Source of the DNA: Streptomyces longispororuber
GTDB lineage: Bacteria > Actinomycetota > Actinomycetes > Streptomycetales > Streptomycetaceae
Direction of reading: 5' to 3'
NCBI RefSeq assembly: GCF_024448165.1
Contig: NZ_JAMOLN010000016.1
Span: forward strand, 1-64,000
DNA length: 64,000 nt
Shown here: one piece after another, positions 34,236 to 42,479 of the stretch
Layout of the letters: every line of letters starts with the position of its first letter
How positions within the stretch are numbered: position 1 is the first letter of the stretch
The notes under the pieces: generated by a model
Databases searched by the model: none
What the model was told of the DNA's origin: nothing
What the model saw: the letters and a program-made list of their open reading frames with translations, nothing else
Program-made: the position numbers and the translations under genes

Positions 34236-35666
34236 ATGGCAGCGGTAGTGGAGAAGCACTCCATCGACGTCGTCCCCGACAGCGCACGGCACGGGCGCGC
34301 GTTCAACCAGTTCACGCTCTGGCTCGGCGCCAACCTCCAGATCACGGCCGTCGTCACCGGCGCGCTCGCCGTCGTCTTCGGCGGCGACGTGGTCTGGTCC
34401 CTCGCCGGCCTCGTGGTCGGCAACCTGCTCGGCGGCGCCGTCATGGCCCTGCACTCCGCACAGGGCCCCCGGCTCGGACTGCCCCAGATGATCCAGTCCC
34501 GGGCCCAGTTCGGAGTGAAGGGCGCGGTCGTCCCGCTGCTCCTCGTCATCCTCATGTACGTCGGGTTCTTCGCGAGCGGCAGCGTGCTCGCCGGGCAGGC
34601 GACGGCCGAGCTGACCCACACGAACGACACGACCGGCATCGTTGTCTTCGCGCTCGTCACCGCCGTGGTCGCGGCGCTCGGCTACCGCGTGATCCACGTG
34701 CTGGGCCGTGTCGCGAGCGTGATCTGCGCCCTGGCCTTCGTCTACCTGGGCGTACGGCTGCTCGACCGCGTCGACCTCGGCGACCTGCTGGGCGACGCCC
34801 ACTTCTCGCTGCCGATGTTCCTGCTCGCCGTCTCGCTCTCCGCCTCCTGGCAGCTCGCCTTCGGGCCGTACGTCGCCGACTACTCGCGCTACCTGCCGCG
34901 GTCCACCAGCGCCAGGGCGACGTTCTGGTGGACGCTGTCCGGGTCGGCGATCGGGTCGCAGTGGTCGATGACGTTCGGCGTGCTGGTCGCGGCGTCCAGC
35001 GGCGGCGCGTTCCTCGACAACCAGGTCGGGTACGTCGTCTCGCTCGGCGGCGCGGGCCTCGTCGCGTCCTTCTTCTACTTCGTGATCGCGCTCGGCAAGC
35101 TCACCATCAACGTGCTCAACACGTACGGCGGCTTCATGTCGATGGTGACCGGCATCAGCGGCTTCCGCGGCCGGCGCGTCCTGTCGCAGCGCGGCCGGGC
35201 CGTCTACATCGCGATCATCATGGTCGCCGGCACGGCCGTCGCCCTGCTGGGCAAGGACTCCTTCCTGGCCTCCTTCAAGGACTTCCTGCTCTTCCTGCTG
35301 ACGTTCTTCACGCCGTGGTCGGCGATCAACCTCGTCGACTACTACCTGATCTCGCGCGAGCGCTACGACATCCCGGCGCTCGCCGACCCGCACGGCCGCT
35401 ACGGCGCCTGGCGCTGGGACGCCCTCGTCGTCTACGGCATCGGGCTCGTCGCCCAACTCCCGTTCCTGGCCACGCACTTCTACACCGGGCCGCTCGTCGA
35501 ACCGCTCGGCGGCGCGGACGTGTCGTGGATCGTGGGCCTGGTCGTCCCCGCCGTCCTGTACTGGCTGCTCGCCCGCCGGGACACCTCGCACATACCGGAC
35601 GCCACGATCCTGGGCACCGAGGAGTCCGCGGGGCCGCTCGTGGCCGGGGGCGCGGCCCACCGGTGA
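34236..35666 (+). CDS. NCS1-family purine/cytosine permease
   Basis: A 476-residue membrane protein with about 12 helices. It carries the Nucleobase:Cation-Symport-1 signature region (FNQFTLWLGANLQITAVVTGA at the start and PWSAINLVDYYLISRERYDIP in the loop near the end). Likely substrates are cytosine, purines, hydantoin or related compounds. It starts 13 bp after the ABC operon and could be co-transcribed, though the substrates are apparently unrelated. Confidence 0.9.
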   Translation: MAAVVEKHSIDVVPDSARHGRAFNQFTLWLGANLQITAVVTGALAVVFGGDVVWSLAGLVVGNLLGGAVMALHSAQGPRLGLPQMIQSRAQFGVKGAVVPLLLVILMYVGFFASGSVLAGQATAELTHTNDTTGIVVFALVTAVVAALGYRVIHVLGRVASVICALAFVYLGVRLLDRVDLGDLLGDAHFSLPMFLLAVSLSASWQLAFGPYVADYSRYLPRSTSARATFWWTLSGSAIGSQWSMTFGVLVAASSGGAFLDNQVGYVVSLGGAGLVASFFYFVIALGKLTINVLNTYGGFMSMVTGISGFRGRRVLSQRGRAVYIAIIMVAGTAVALLGKDSFLASFKDFLLFLLTFFTPWSAINLVDYYLISRERYDIPALADPHGRYGAWRWDALVVYGIGLVAQLPFLATHFYTGPLVEPLGGADVSWIVGLVVPAVLYWLLARRDTSHIPDATILGTEESAGPLVAGGAAHR

Positions 35667-35720
35667 TTGGGGGGTTAGCCCCACTGCCCGGGACGCCCCC
35701 GGTCCGTACCGTTGACCGGT

Positions 35721-36158
35721 ATGGAAGCCCGCGAACGCGCACGTGACGCCGAACTGAAGAAGGAACTCGACGCCACCCTGCATGCCCGCAGGGAGCTCGG
35801 TGAGGAGTACGAGTCCGCGCTCGTGGACTCCTTCCTCGACAAGGTCGACCAGCGGCTCGACTCGGTCGTGGACCGGCGCGTGCGCCGGCAGCTGGCCGAG
35901 CACCAGATGGTCGTGGCCCGGGACAGCCGGAGCCCCCGCGGCGGCGGTGGCGGCGACAACTGGGGCGAACGCTTCGGCTTCGCCATCGTCTCGCTCGTCC
36001 TCGCGATCCCGCTCTCCGCGATCGCCGTGGTCAACGCGCACCTGCCGGGACTGCTGATCGCCTGGGGCGGGATCGTGGGCGTGAACGCGCTGCACGCCGG
36101 GCACCTGTGGCCCCGGCGGCGCGACCGGCGCCCCGAGCCGTCCGACTGGGAGGAGTAG
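35721..36158 (+). CDS. Small membrane protein with coiled-coil N-terminus
   Basis: A 145-residue protein: a charged helical N-terminal half (LKKELDATLHARRELGEEYE, VDQRLDSVVDRRVRRQLAEH), a Gly-rich linker, then two hydrophobic helices (about 88-130) and a basic/acidic tail. The layout resembles small 2TM-domain proteins. A TACCGT -10-like element sits 9 bp before ATG 35721, consistent with a leaderless transcript. Function unknown. Confidence 0.75.
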   Translation: MEARERARDAELKKELDATLHARRELGEEYESALVDSFLDKVDQRLDSVVDRRVRRQLAEHQMVVARDSRSPRGGGGGDNWGERFGFAIVSLVLAIPLSAIAVVNAHLPGLLIAWGGIVGVNALHAGHLWPRRRDRRPEPSDWEE

Positions 36159-36929
36159 TCACGCCTGCCGGGTCGGCAGGACGATCGCCTGGCGCAGGTT
36201 CACGTGCCGGGGGCGGCTCGTCGTGTAGGCGATGAGGTCCGCGACGTCGTCCGACGAGAGGCCGATGAGCGCCTCGAACATGCCGTCCAGCTGGCCGGAG
36301 AGCTCCGCGTTGTCGACGTGGGAGCCCAGCTCCGTGTCGGTCAGGCCCGGCTCGATGTTGGTGACGCGCACGTCGCGCGGGCCCAGCTCCGTGCGCAGCG
36401 ACTGCGACAGGTACGTCAGGGCCGCCTTCGTGGCGCCGTACACCGCGTAGTTCGGGAACGGGACGTGCGCGCCGATCGACGAGATGTTGACCAGGTCGGC
36501 GGTGCCGCCGTCGGCCGCCGTCGCGATCAGGTCGGGGGTGACGGCGCGGATGACGCGCAGGGCGCCCGCGACGTTCGTGTCGAGCATCCGCTGCCACTCG
36601 TCCGCCCGGCCGTCCGTGACCGGGTTCGGGAGCATCACGCCCGCCGAGTTCACCACCAGGTCGACCCGGCCGTACGCGGCGCGCACCCGCTCGGCCGCCG
36701 CGTCCACCGACGCCTGGTCGGTGATGTCCGTGGGCACCGCGAGCGCCTGCCCGCCGTCGGCCTCGATCTTCGCCGCGAGTTCCGTGAGGCGGTCGGCGCG
36801 GCGGGCCAGCAGGGCGACGCGGGCGCCGTTCGCGGCGAGCAGCCGGGCGGTGGCCTCGCCCATGCCGCTGGCGGCGCCGGTGATCAGTGCGGTGCGGCCG
36901 GTGAGCGTGCTGTACGTCGTCTGAGTCAT
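36159..36929 (-). CDS. Short-chain dehydrogenase/reductase
   Basis: A 256-residue Rossmann-fold NAD(P)-dependent oxidoreductase. Cofactor motif TGAASGMGEATA, the NSAG motif (VVNSAGVM) and the catalytic tetrad with YxxxK in YAVYGATKAA are intact. The Arg/Asp pattern after strand 2 (LLARRADRL) suggests preference for NADPH. It is divergent from the XRE regulator, with a palindrome between them, suggesting that regulator controls it. Substrate unknown. Confidence 0.93.
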   Translation of the reverse strand: MTQTTYSTLTGRTALITGAASGMGEATARLLAANGARVALLARRADRLTELAAKIEADGGQALAVPTDITDQASVDAAAERVRAAYGRVDLVVNSAGVMLPNPVTDGRADEWQRMLDTNVAGALRVIRAVTPDLIATAADGGTADLVNISSIGAHVPFPNYAVYGATKAALTYLSQSLRTELGPRDVRVTNIEPGLTDTELGSHVDNAELSGQLDGMFEALIGLSSDDVADLIAYTTSRPRHVNLRQAIVLPTRQA

Positions 36930-36977
36930 GGCACCAGCCTGCGACGGTCCGCGCCGCTCACCCAGGGCAGAGCTTTT

Positions 36978-36998
36978 CCTGGGTACGGCAGTACCAGG
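36978..36998. promoter_or_regulatory. Near-perfect inverted repeat between the SDR and XRE genes
   Basis: CCTGGGTAC-GGCA-GTACCAGG: the half-sites differ by a single inserted base. It lies in the 102-bp divergent promoter region and is the best candidate operator for the adjacent regulator. A TAGGAT -10 element at 37019-37024 sits 7 bp from the regulator ATG. Confidence 0.55.
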
Positions 36999-37031
36999 AT
37001 GGATCCGGGCCGGGTGCCTAGGATCGACGGC

Positions 37032-37910
37032 ATGGACGAGCACGGGGACAGCGGGGACGGCGGCGGCATCGGTGGCATAGGCGACTTCCTCAGGTCGCGG
37101 CGGGCCCGGATCCAGCCGGACGAGGTCGGTCTGCCGGGGCACGGGCGGCGCCGCGTGCCGGGCCTGCGCCGCGAGGAGGTGGCGCAGCTCGCGGGTGTCA
37201 GCGTCGACTACTACATCCGGCTCGAACAGGGCCGCGGCCCGTCCGTCTCGGACGCCGTGCTCGACGCGATCGCCCGCGTCCTGCGCCTCGACGACACCGA
37301 GACCGCGTACCTGCGTTCGGTGGCCCGGCCGGCGCGGACCCGGCGCAGGGCGCCCGCCCGCCCCGCGGGACAGCGGGTGCGGCCCGGCCTCAGGCTGCTC
37401 CTGGACACCATCGACAAGGCGCCGGCGTTCGTGCTCGGCCGCCGGATGGACGTCCTCGCCTGGAACGCGCTCGGTGACGCCCTCGTCGGCTTCTCGGCGA
37501 TGGCGCCCAAGGAGCGGAACATGCCGCGCCAGGTCTTCCTCAACCCCGCGGCCCGCGACCTCTACCCCGAGTGGCCGGCGGTCGCCGCCGAGACCGTCGC
37601 CTACCTCAGGCTCGACGCGGGCCCGCACCCGAAGGACCCCCAACTGGCCACACTGGTCGGCGAGTTGTCGCTGGCCAGCGAGGACTTCCGGCGGCTGTGG
37701 GCGGACCACCAGGTCAAGGAGAAGACGTACGGGGCGAAGCGCATGACGCACCCCGTGGCCGGTGAACTCACCATGCCGTACGAGACGTTGACCGTCTCCG
37801 GCGAACCCGACCAGGCCCTCGTCGTCTACACGCCGGAGCCCGGGTCCGTGACGGAGGAGCGGCTGCGGCTCCTCGGGAGCTGGGCGGCGACCGTGCCCGC
37901 GGCCGAGTGA
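37032..37910 (+). CDS. XRE-family regulator with MmyB-like ligand-binding domain
   Basis: A 292-residue DNA-binding protein. N-terminal HTH (about 13-85; RVPGLRREEVAQLAGVSVDY, YIRLEQGRGPSVSDAVLDAI), then the MmyB-like domain (about 110-280; RMDVLAWNALGDALVG, PEWPAVAAETVAYLR, MTHPVAGELTMPYETL), thought to bind small hydrophobic ligands. ATG 37032 is preferred because TAGGAT lies just upstream; ATG 36999 is an alternative but overlaps the putative operator. It is divergent from an SDR gene, a common pairing for this family. Confidence 0.92.
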   Translation: MDEHGDSGDGGGIGGIGDFLRSRRARIQPDEVGLPGHGRRRVPGLRREEVAQLAGVSVDYYIRLEQGRGPSVSDAVLDAIARVLRLDDTETAYLRSVARPARTRRRAPARPAGQRVRPGLRLLLDTIDKAPAFVLGRRMDVLAWNALGDALVGFSAMAPKERNMPRQVFLNPAARDLYPEWPAVAAETVAYLRLDAGPHPKDPQLATLVGELSLASEDFRRLWADHQVKEKTYGAKRMTHPVAGELTMPYETLTVSGEPDQALVVYTPEPGSVTEERLRLLGSWAATVPAAE

Positions 37911-37981
37911 GACGGCTCTCACGAGACCCTCAGGGATCACTCAGAATCCCGCACTAGTCTCCCGGGCGGCCGAGCCGACGG

Positions 37982-38001
37982 TCTACGGCCTACGGCCTAC
38001 G
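37982..38001. repeat. Three tandem CTACGGC units upstream of a membrane protein gene
   Basis: TCTACGGCCTACGGCCTACGG: a 7-bp unit repeated three times, ending at the ribosome-binding site of the next gene. It could vary in copy number. Confidence 0.5.
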
Positions 38002-38014
38002 GAGGGAGACAACG

Positions 38015-38584
38015 GTGACGCGCGGAGCGCAGGGTCTGGTCAGGACCGCCGTGGTGGTGCGCGCCGGAGCCGCACCCCTGTGGTGGCTCGGAGTGCTCGC
38101 GGCGGCGATCGGACTGCTGCCCGGCGGATTCACCGGACGCCGGATCGGTGTCCTGGCGGGCGCCGTGCTGTTCCTCGTGGCCGTGGCGGCGGTGGCGTAC
38201 GGCAGGCGCGGGCGGTACACCGCGCTCACCGGCTCGGCGGCCCGCGCAGGGAAGCACGACGTGCTCCAGGACCGGGCCGTCACCGTACGGAACTGGCGGC
38301 GCGGCCACCGCTGGTGGCTGGCCCTCGCGTTCCTCGCGGCCCTCGGCAGCGCCTTCGCGGTGCCCGCCGCGGGCGGCATGGCGGTCGCCGGGGCGGGTGT
38401 CGGACTGTGGCTGAAGGCCGCGTGGCTCGGGCGGTGCGAGCGGAGCGACGACGCGCTGCTGTGGCTGCGCGTCGACTGGCTCGGCTCCCGCGCGGGCGCG
38501 CCCGTCGGCAAGCAGGTCAAGGCGTACCGGCGGACCGGGACCCTCGCGGGCGACGCCGCGCCCGGTGGGGCGCGGCGCCGCTGA
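38015..38584 (+). CDS. Hypothetical membrane protein
   Basis: A 189-residue protein with about four hydrophobic segments (about 23-40, 45-62, 103-118, 120-135), Arg-rich connecting loops and a basic C-terminus. No domain is recognised. GTG 38015 is preceded by GGAGGGAGAC. It converges on the Roadblock operon. Confidence 0.65.
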   Translation: MTRGAQGLVRTAVVVRAGAAPLWWLGVLAAAIGLLPGGFTGRRIGVLAGAVLFLVAVAAVAYGRRGRYTALTGSAARAGKHDVLQDRAVTVRNWRRGHRWWLALAFLAALGSAFAVPAAGGMAVAGAGVGLWLKAAWLGRCERSDDALLWLRVDWLGSRAGAPVGKQVKAYRRTGTLAGDAAPGGARRR

Positions 38585-38606
38585 ACCCCGCGGACGAGCG
38601 GTCTGC

Positions 38607-38981
38607 TCAGACCTCCAGTTCGGCCTCGATCTTCTTCAGCTGGTGGCGGGCCATCGCCAGGTTGGCGCGCTGGTTGTCCAGCACCAGGTAGAGGAAGAGG
38701 CCGTTGCCGCCCCGGCCCTTGAGCAGCCGGATCAGGTGGTACTGCGTGCCGAGCGTGATCAGGATGTCCTCGATCTCGTCCTTCAGGCCGAGGTGCTCCA
38801 TGGTGCGCAGTTTGGAGCGGACCACATCGGTGTTGCCGGCGGCCGCGACCTCCAGGTCGAAGCTCTTGGAGCCGCCGATCGTGCCGAGCGCCATCCCGCT
38901 CGTGTAGTCGACGAGGGCGGCGGCGGAGGCTCCTTCGATGGAGGCGAGGGCGTCCTTGAGAGCGGTCTCGGTGTTGGCCAT
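38607..38981 (-). CDS. Roadblock/LC7 domain protein C
   Basis: A 124-residue single-domain Roadblock/LC7 (MglB-like) protein. Family features include [37 protein letters not shown] and the C-terminal [21 protein letters not shown]. Such proteins dimerise and usually regulate small Ras-like GTPases. ATG 38981 follows AAAGGA. It is the last gene of a four-gene minus-strand run with no GTPase in this window. A short CAGCGACAA tandem lies just upstream. Confidence 0.88.
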   Translation of the reverse strand: MANTETALKDALASIEGASAAALVDYTSGMALGTIGGSKSFDLEVAAAGNTDVVRSKLRTMEHLGLKDEIEDILITLGTQYHLIRLLKGRGGNGLFLYLVLDNQRANLAMARHQLKKIEAELEV

Positions 38982-39077
38982 GGTGGCTTCCTTTCCAGTT
39001 GCTGCTGTTGTCGCTGTTGTCGCTGTTTCCGGTGGTGCCTCTGTTGCTGTCCGTGATTCCGTGGTGCTGCCGTCGGG

Positions 39078-39590
39078 TCAACGGGCGGTTCGGGGCTGCA
39101 GGTTGGTTTCCGGGAGCTTGGACCGGGGGGTGCGGACGGGCAGTTCGCCCTCCGGGTTCGGGGTGGTGCGGGCGCGGGCCCGGCCGCGGGTGCGCACGAC
39201 CGGCTCGGGCGGTTCGGGGGGCGCCGCGTCGACGAGCTCGCCGATCCGGGTGCCGGCCCGGCGCCCCTCCAGATGGAGCCGGCCGACATTGACCCGGTCC
39301 TCCGCGAGCAGCGTGAGGACGGCCGTGTCCCCTGCCGCGTACGTCGCGACGTAGCCGTCCGTGCCGCGCACCAGGAGTTCCCGGAAGGCACCCTGGGCGG
39401 TGGCGTCCGCGAGCCGCTGGGCGACGCCGAGCGCCGCCGCGGTCAGGGCCGCCACGCCCTCCGGTTCGACGCCGGGGGTGTCCTGGGCGAGCACGAGTCC
39501 GTCGACGCTGGCCGCGAGTGCCCCGGTGACCTGGGGCACCCGGACTCTCAACCTCTGTAGTTCGCCGAGGACTTCGGCCTCGTCGGCCAT
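39078..39590 (-). CDS. Roadblock/LC7-like protein B with basic tail
   Basis: A 170-residue protein. An N-terminal Roadblock-like domain (about 1-115; VTGALAASVDGLVLAQDTPG, TDGYVATYAAGDTAVLTLLA) is followed by a disordered Pro/Arg-rich tail (about 120-170). ATG 39590 follows AAAGGAG. It sits between the DUF4388 gene and Roadblock protein C. Confidence 0.8.
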   Translation of the reverse strand: MADEAEVLGELQRLRVRVPQVTGALAASVDGLVLAQDTPGVEPEGVAALTAAALGVAQRLADATAQGAFRELLVRGTDGYVATYAAGDTAVLTLLAEDRVNVGRLHLEGRRAGTRIGELVDAAPPEPPEPVVRTRGRARARTTPNPEGELPVRTPRSKLPETNLQPRTAR

Positions 39591-39655
39591 CGGCGGTCTC
39601 CTTTCGGGAGTTCCGGAAGCTTCGGTGCCGGCTCGTCCGGTGCGGCGGAGGCGCT

Positions 39656-40429
39656 TCACAGGGCCTCCAGCGCGGCGCGCAGCCGGCGCAGCAGGGCCAC
39701 GTCGGGGTCCTCGACGCTGCTGTGCGCGACCCATTCGGGCACGGGCGTGGTCGCCGCCGGGGGTGGCGGGACGGCGGCCACCAGGCCGCCCGCGGCGAGC
39801 CGCCGCAGGTCGACCAGGGTGTGAAAGGCGGGCCTGCCCAGGGCGGTGGCGATCTGGGACGCGGTGCGCGCCCCGTCGACCAGGTCCAGGACGCGGCGCC
39901 GGCGCGCGGGCACCGGCCTGTCCGGGTCGGGCCCCAGGGTCAGCGACGCCGTGTCGGTGTCCGGCTCGGGCCAGATCCGCTGCAGCAGCTCGCGCCGGCG
40001 CAGCGTCTCCCGCTCGACGGCGGCCACCGGCACCGGGCGCACGGTGCCGAACCAGTGCGAGACCCCGTACCGGAAGCGGGTCGGGCCGCTGGTCGGGGCG
40101 AGCGTGAAGTAGGCGGCGTCGAACAGGGCGCCCAGGTGGCACAGTTCGAGCGCCCCGTCGGTCAGCCGGCCGCGCTCGACGAGATACCGCCCGACGCGCT
40201 GCCTGGCCCCCGCCTGGTCGACCGCCTCCCACCAGCCCTCGGCCTGGACGGCGCCGCCCGCGGTGAGCAGCACGTCGATGCCGGGCGTCGCCGGGGACTC
40301 CGCGTGCACGATGTGGCCGTCCTCCAGGTAGAGGGTGCCGTGCTCCCGGATCAGCGCGCCGGTCGCCTGCTCGGCCGCCAGGCGGCTGAGCATCGGCGAG
40401 ACGCCCGTCGGGGCGGGGGCGGAGGTCAT
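39656..40429 (-). CDS. DUF4388 (PATAN-like) domain protein
   Basis: A 257-residue soluble protein. The N-terminal segment (about 8-130) matches DUF4388/PATAN: MLSRLAAEQATGALIREHGT, LYLEDGHIVHAESPATPG, then LLTAGGAVQAEGWWE. The C-terminal part (about 165-235) looks like a winged-helix fold (RRVLDLVDGARTASQIATAL). PATAN domains occur in two-component and gliding systems. Its ATG overlaps the stop of Roadblock protein A (ATGA), so the two are coupled. Confidence 0.82.
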   Translation of the reverse strand: MTSAPAPTGVSPMLSRLAAEQATGALIREHGTLYLEDGHIVHAESPATPGIDVLLTAGGAVQAEGWWEAVDQAGARQRVGRYLVERGRLTDGALELCHLGALFDAAYFTLAPTSGPTRFRYGVSHWFGTVRPVPVAAVERETLRRRELLQRIWPEPDTDTASLTLGPDPDRPVPARRRRVLDLVDGARTASQIATALGRPAFHTLVDLRRLAAGGLVAAVPPPPAATTPVPEWVAHSSVEDPDVALLRRLRAALEAL

Positions 40430-40839
40430 CCCAGGATCAGCCGGTCCGCCAGATCGGACAGCCGCAGCCGGGCGAGGGCGAGATTGCCCTCTCCGCGGTC
40501 CAGCCACAGGTACAGGAAGACGCTGCTGTCGAAGCTGGTCCGGACGAACCGCAGGACGTGATAGCCGTCCCGGTTCGTCACCATGACGTCCTCGACGGGC
40601 GGCGCCTTGTCGCCGGCGGAGCCCTCGGTCCAGTCGCTGCCGTCCGCGGGCGCGAAGGCCCGGTGCTCGGCGGCGAGCCGGGCGAGCTCGGCGGCCTCGG
40701 CGGCGGTGGCCTCGTGGTCCCCGTTCGGCGACTCGCCGACGGTGCCCAGGGCGAGTCCACTGGTCCAGTCGACGACCGCGGCACCGCGGGCCCCCGGCAG
40801 CCGCATGACCTCGAGCAGGCACTCGTCGATTCCGGGCAC
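40426..40839 (-). CDS. Roadblock/LC7 domain protein A
   Basis: A 137-residue protein beginning MPGIDECLLEVMRLPG, with the Roadblock pattern GARGAAVVDWTSGLALGTVG and ending FLYLWLDRGEGNLALARLRL. GTG 40839 is preferred because a GGGGG ribosome-binding region precedes it; a GTG at 40866 would add nine residues without a site. It opens the four-gene operon A, DUF4388, B, C. Confidence 0.82.
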   Translation of the reverse strand: MPGIDECLLEVMRLPGARGAAVVDWTSGLALGTVGESPNGDHEATAAEAAELARLAAEHRAFAPADGSDWTEGSAGDKAPPVEDVMVTNRDGYHVLRFVRTSFDSSVFLYLWLDRGEGNLALARLRLSDLADRLILG

Positions 40840-40977
40840 GCCTGAAACCCCCCACTTCGTCGCCACGTCGGTGTATTTCTGGTGTGTGTGAGCGCGACGC
40901 TACGCACGGTTCGGTGACCTGGTGAGGGTTCTGGCATTTTCCGATGGAACATGCGTACCGAGGACTAGAATCCGCCA

Positions 40978-41010
40978 ACCGGCCCGAAAGTCACGGCTGT
41001 TCGGGCCGGT
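40978..41010 (-). terminator. Terminator after the APC permease gene
   Basis: ACCGGCCCGAA pairs with TTCGGGCCGGT around an 11-nt loop, 23 bp past the permease stop on the minus strand. Confidence 0.7.
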
Positions 41011-41032
41011 CGGTGTGGGCTGTGCGGGGTGT

Positions 41033-42400
41033 TCAGTCCTCCGTGCGCGCCTTCATCACCAGCTTGTTCACCGCCCACAGAGCGATGCCGATGGCGACGA
41101 GCACCCCGGCCCTGACGTAGACCTCGGCGGGCCGGTCGGCGAGCGGGCTGGCCAGGATCAGCGCGGTGACGGCGCCGAGCACCGGCAGCACGGTCGGCGT
41201 ACGGAAGTGCCGGTGCTCCACCCGGTCCTTGCGCAGCACGAGCACCGCGACGTTGACGACGGCGAAGACGCACAGCAGCAGGAAGGCCGTGGTGTCGCCG
41301 AGCCCCTCGATCTCGCCGGTCGACACCAGGCCGATCGCGAGCAGCGACACGAAGACGATGCCGACGACGGGGGTGCGGCGGGCGGGCAGCACCCGGCCCA
41401 TGGCGCGTGGCAGGATCCGCTCGTTGGCCATGCCGTAGCAGAGCCGCGAGGCCATCATGATGTTGATGAGCGCCGAGTTGGTGACCGCGAACAGGGCGAT
41501 GAGCGCGAAGAGCTTGTGCGGGAAGTCCAGCCCGCCGGCCTTCACGACCTCCAGCAGCGGTCCGCTCGACGACTCCAGCGTCGTGTGGTCGACGAGCAGC
41601 GACGACACGAGGGCGACGAGGACGTAGATGGTCCCGGTCACCGCGACGCCGATGAAGATCGCGCGCGGGAAGGTGCGCGTCGGATCCTTGGTCTCCTCCG
41701 CCATGTTGACCGAGTCCTCGAAGCCGACGAACGCGAAGAACCCGAGCGCCGTCGCCCCCAACACCCCGGTCATCAGGGCGAATCCGCTCCCGCTCGCCTC
41801 GAACTCGGTGAGCCGCGACGGTTCTCCCTCGCCGGTCAGCACCGCGTACGCGCCGATGGTGAGGATGATCAGCAGCCCGGTCAGCTCGACCATCGTCAGC
41901 ACGACGTTCGCCTTCACGGACTCGCTCACGCCCCGCAGGTTGAGGGCGGCGAGCGCGAGGACGAACAGGATGGCGACGAGCGTCGGCGGCAGCGCGTCGT
42001 TCGTCAGCTCGCCGAGGTAGTCGCCGCTGAACGCGCGGGCGGCGGCGCTCGCCGACGACAGGCCCGAGCACATCACCATGAACGCGATGATGAAGGTCAG
42101 GAAGGGGACCTTGAACGCCTTCTGCGTGTACAGCGCCGCCCCGGCCGCCTTCGGGTACTTGCCGACGAGTTCGACGTACGAGGCCGCGGTCAGGATCGCC
42201 ACCACGAACCCGATCACGAACGGCAGCCACAGGGCGCCGCCGACCTTCCCCGCGACCTTTCCGGTGGTCGCGTAGATCCCGGTGCCGAGGATGTCGCCGA
42301 TCACGAAGAGGATCAGCAGCTTGGGGCCGATGGCGCGGTGCAGCGTGCCGTCGCCGGACGGTGGCGGTGTGGTGGACGTGGGCGTGGACGACGTCGTCAC
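41033..42400 (-). CDS. APC-superfamily amino acid permease
   Basis: A 455-residue membrane protein with about 12-13 helices. Family landmarks: KLLILFVIGDILGTGIYATTG in helix 1, ALGFFAFVGFEDSVNMAEETKDP in the middle, and ALINIMMASRLCYGMANERILP later. It probably imports an amino acid or polyamine. GTG 42400 follows GGGGGAGG. It lies just downstream of the PLP enzyme gene in the same direction, so the two may share a substrate pathway. Confidence 0.92.
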   Translation of the reverse strand: MTTSSTPTSTTPPPSGDGTLHRAIGPKLLILFVIGDILGTGIYATTGKVAGKVGGALWLPFVIGFVVAILTAASYVELVGKYPKAAGAALYTQKAFKVPFLTFIIAFMVMCSGLSSASAAARAFSGDYLGELTNDALPPTLVAILFVLALAALNLRGVSESVKANVVLTMVELTGLLIILTIGAYAVLTGEGEPSRLTEFEASGSGFALMTGVLGATALGFFAFVGFEDSVNMAEETKDPTRTFPRAIFIGVAVTGTIYVLVALVSSLLVDHTTLESSSGPLLEVVKAGGLDFPHKLFALIALFAVTNSALINIMMASRLCYGMANERILPRAMGRVLPARRTPVVGIVFVSLLAIGLVSTGEIEGLGDTTAFLLLCVFAVVNVAVLVLRKDRVEHRHFRTPTVLPVLGAVTALILASPLADRPAEVYVRAGVLVAIGIALWAVNKLVMKARTED

Positions 42401-42479
42401 GGGTGCCTCCCCCGAGGTGGATGCCTGGAAGGGGACGCATGCCCGTGACGCACGTCACGGATGCGCGAGTTGAGCAATC

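Noticed and set aside
36930..37940. Extension of the SDR gene to a 593-codon protein
   Set aside because: The conserved Rossmann start is at ATG 36929; the extension would cover the divergent promoter and the XRE gene.
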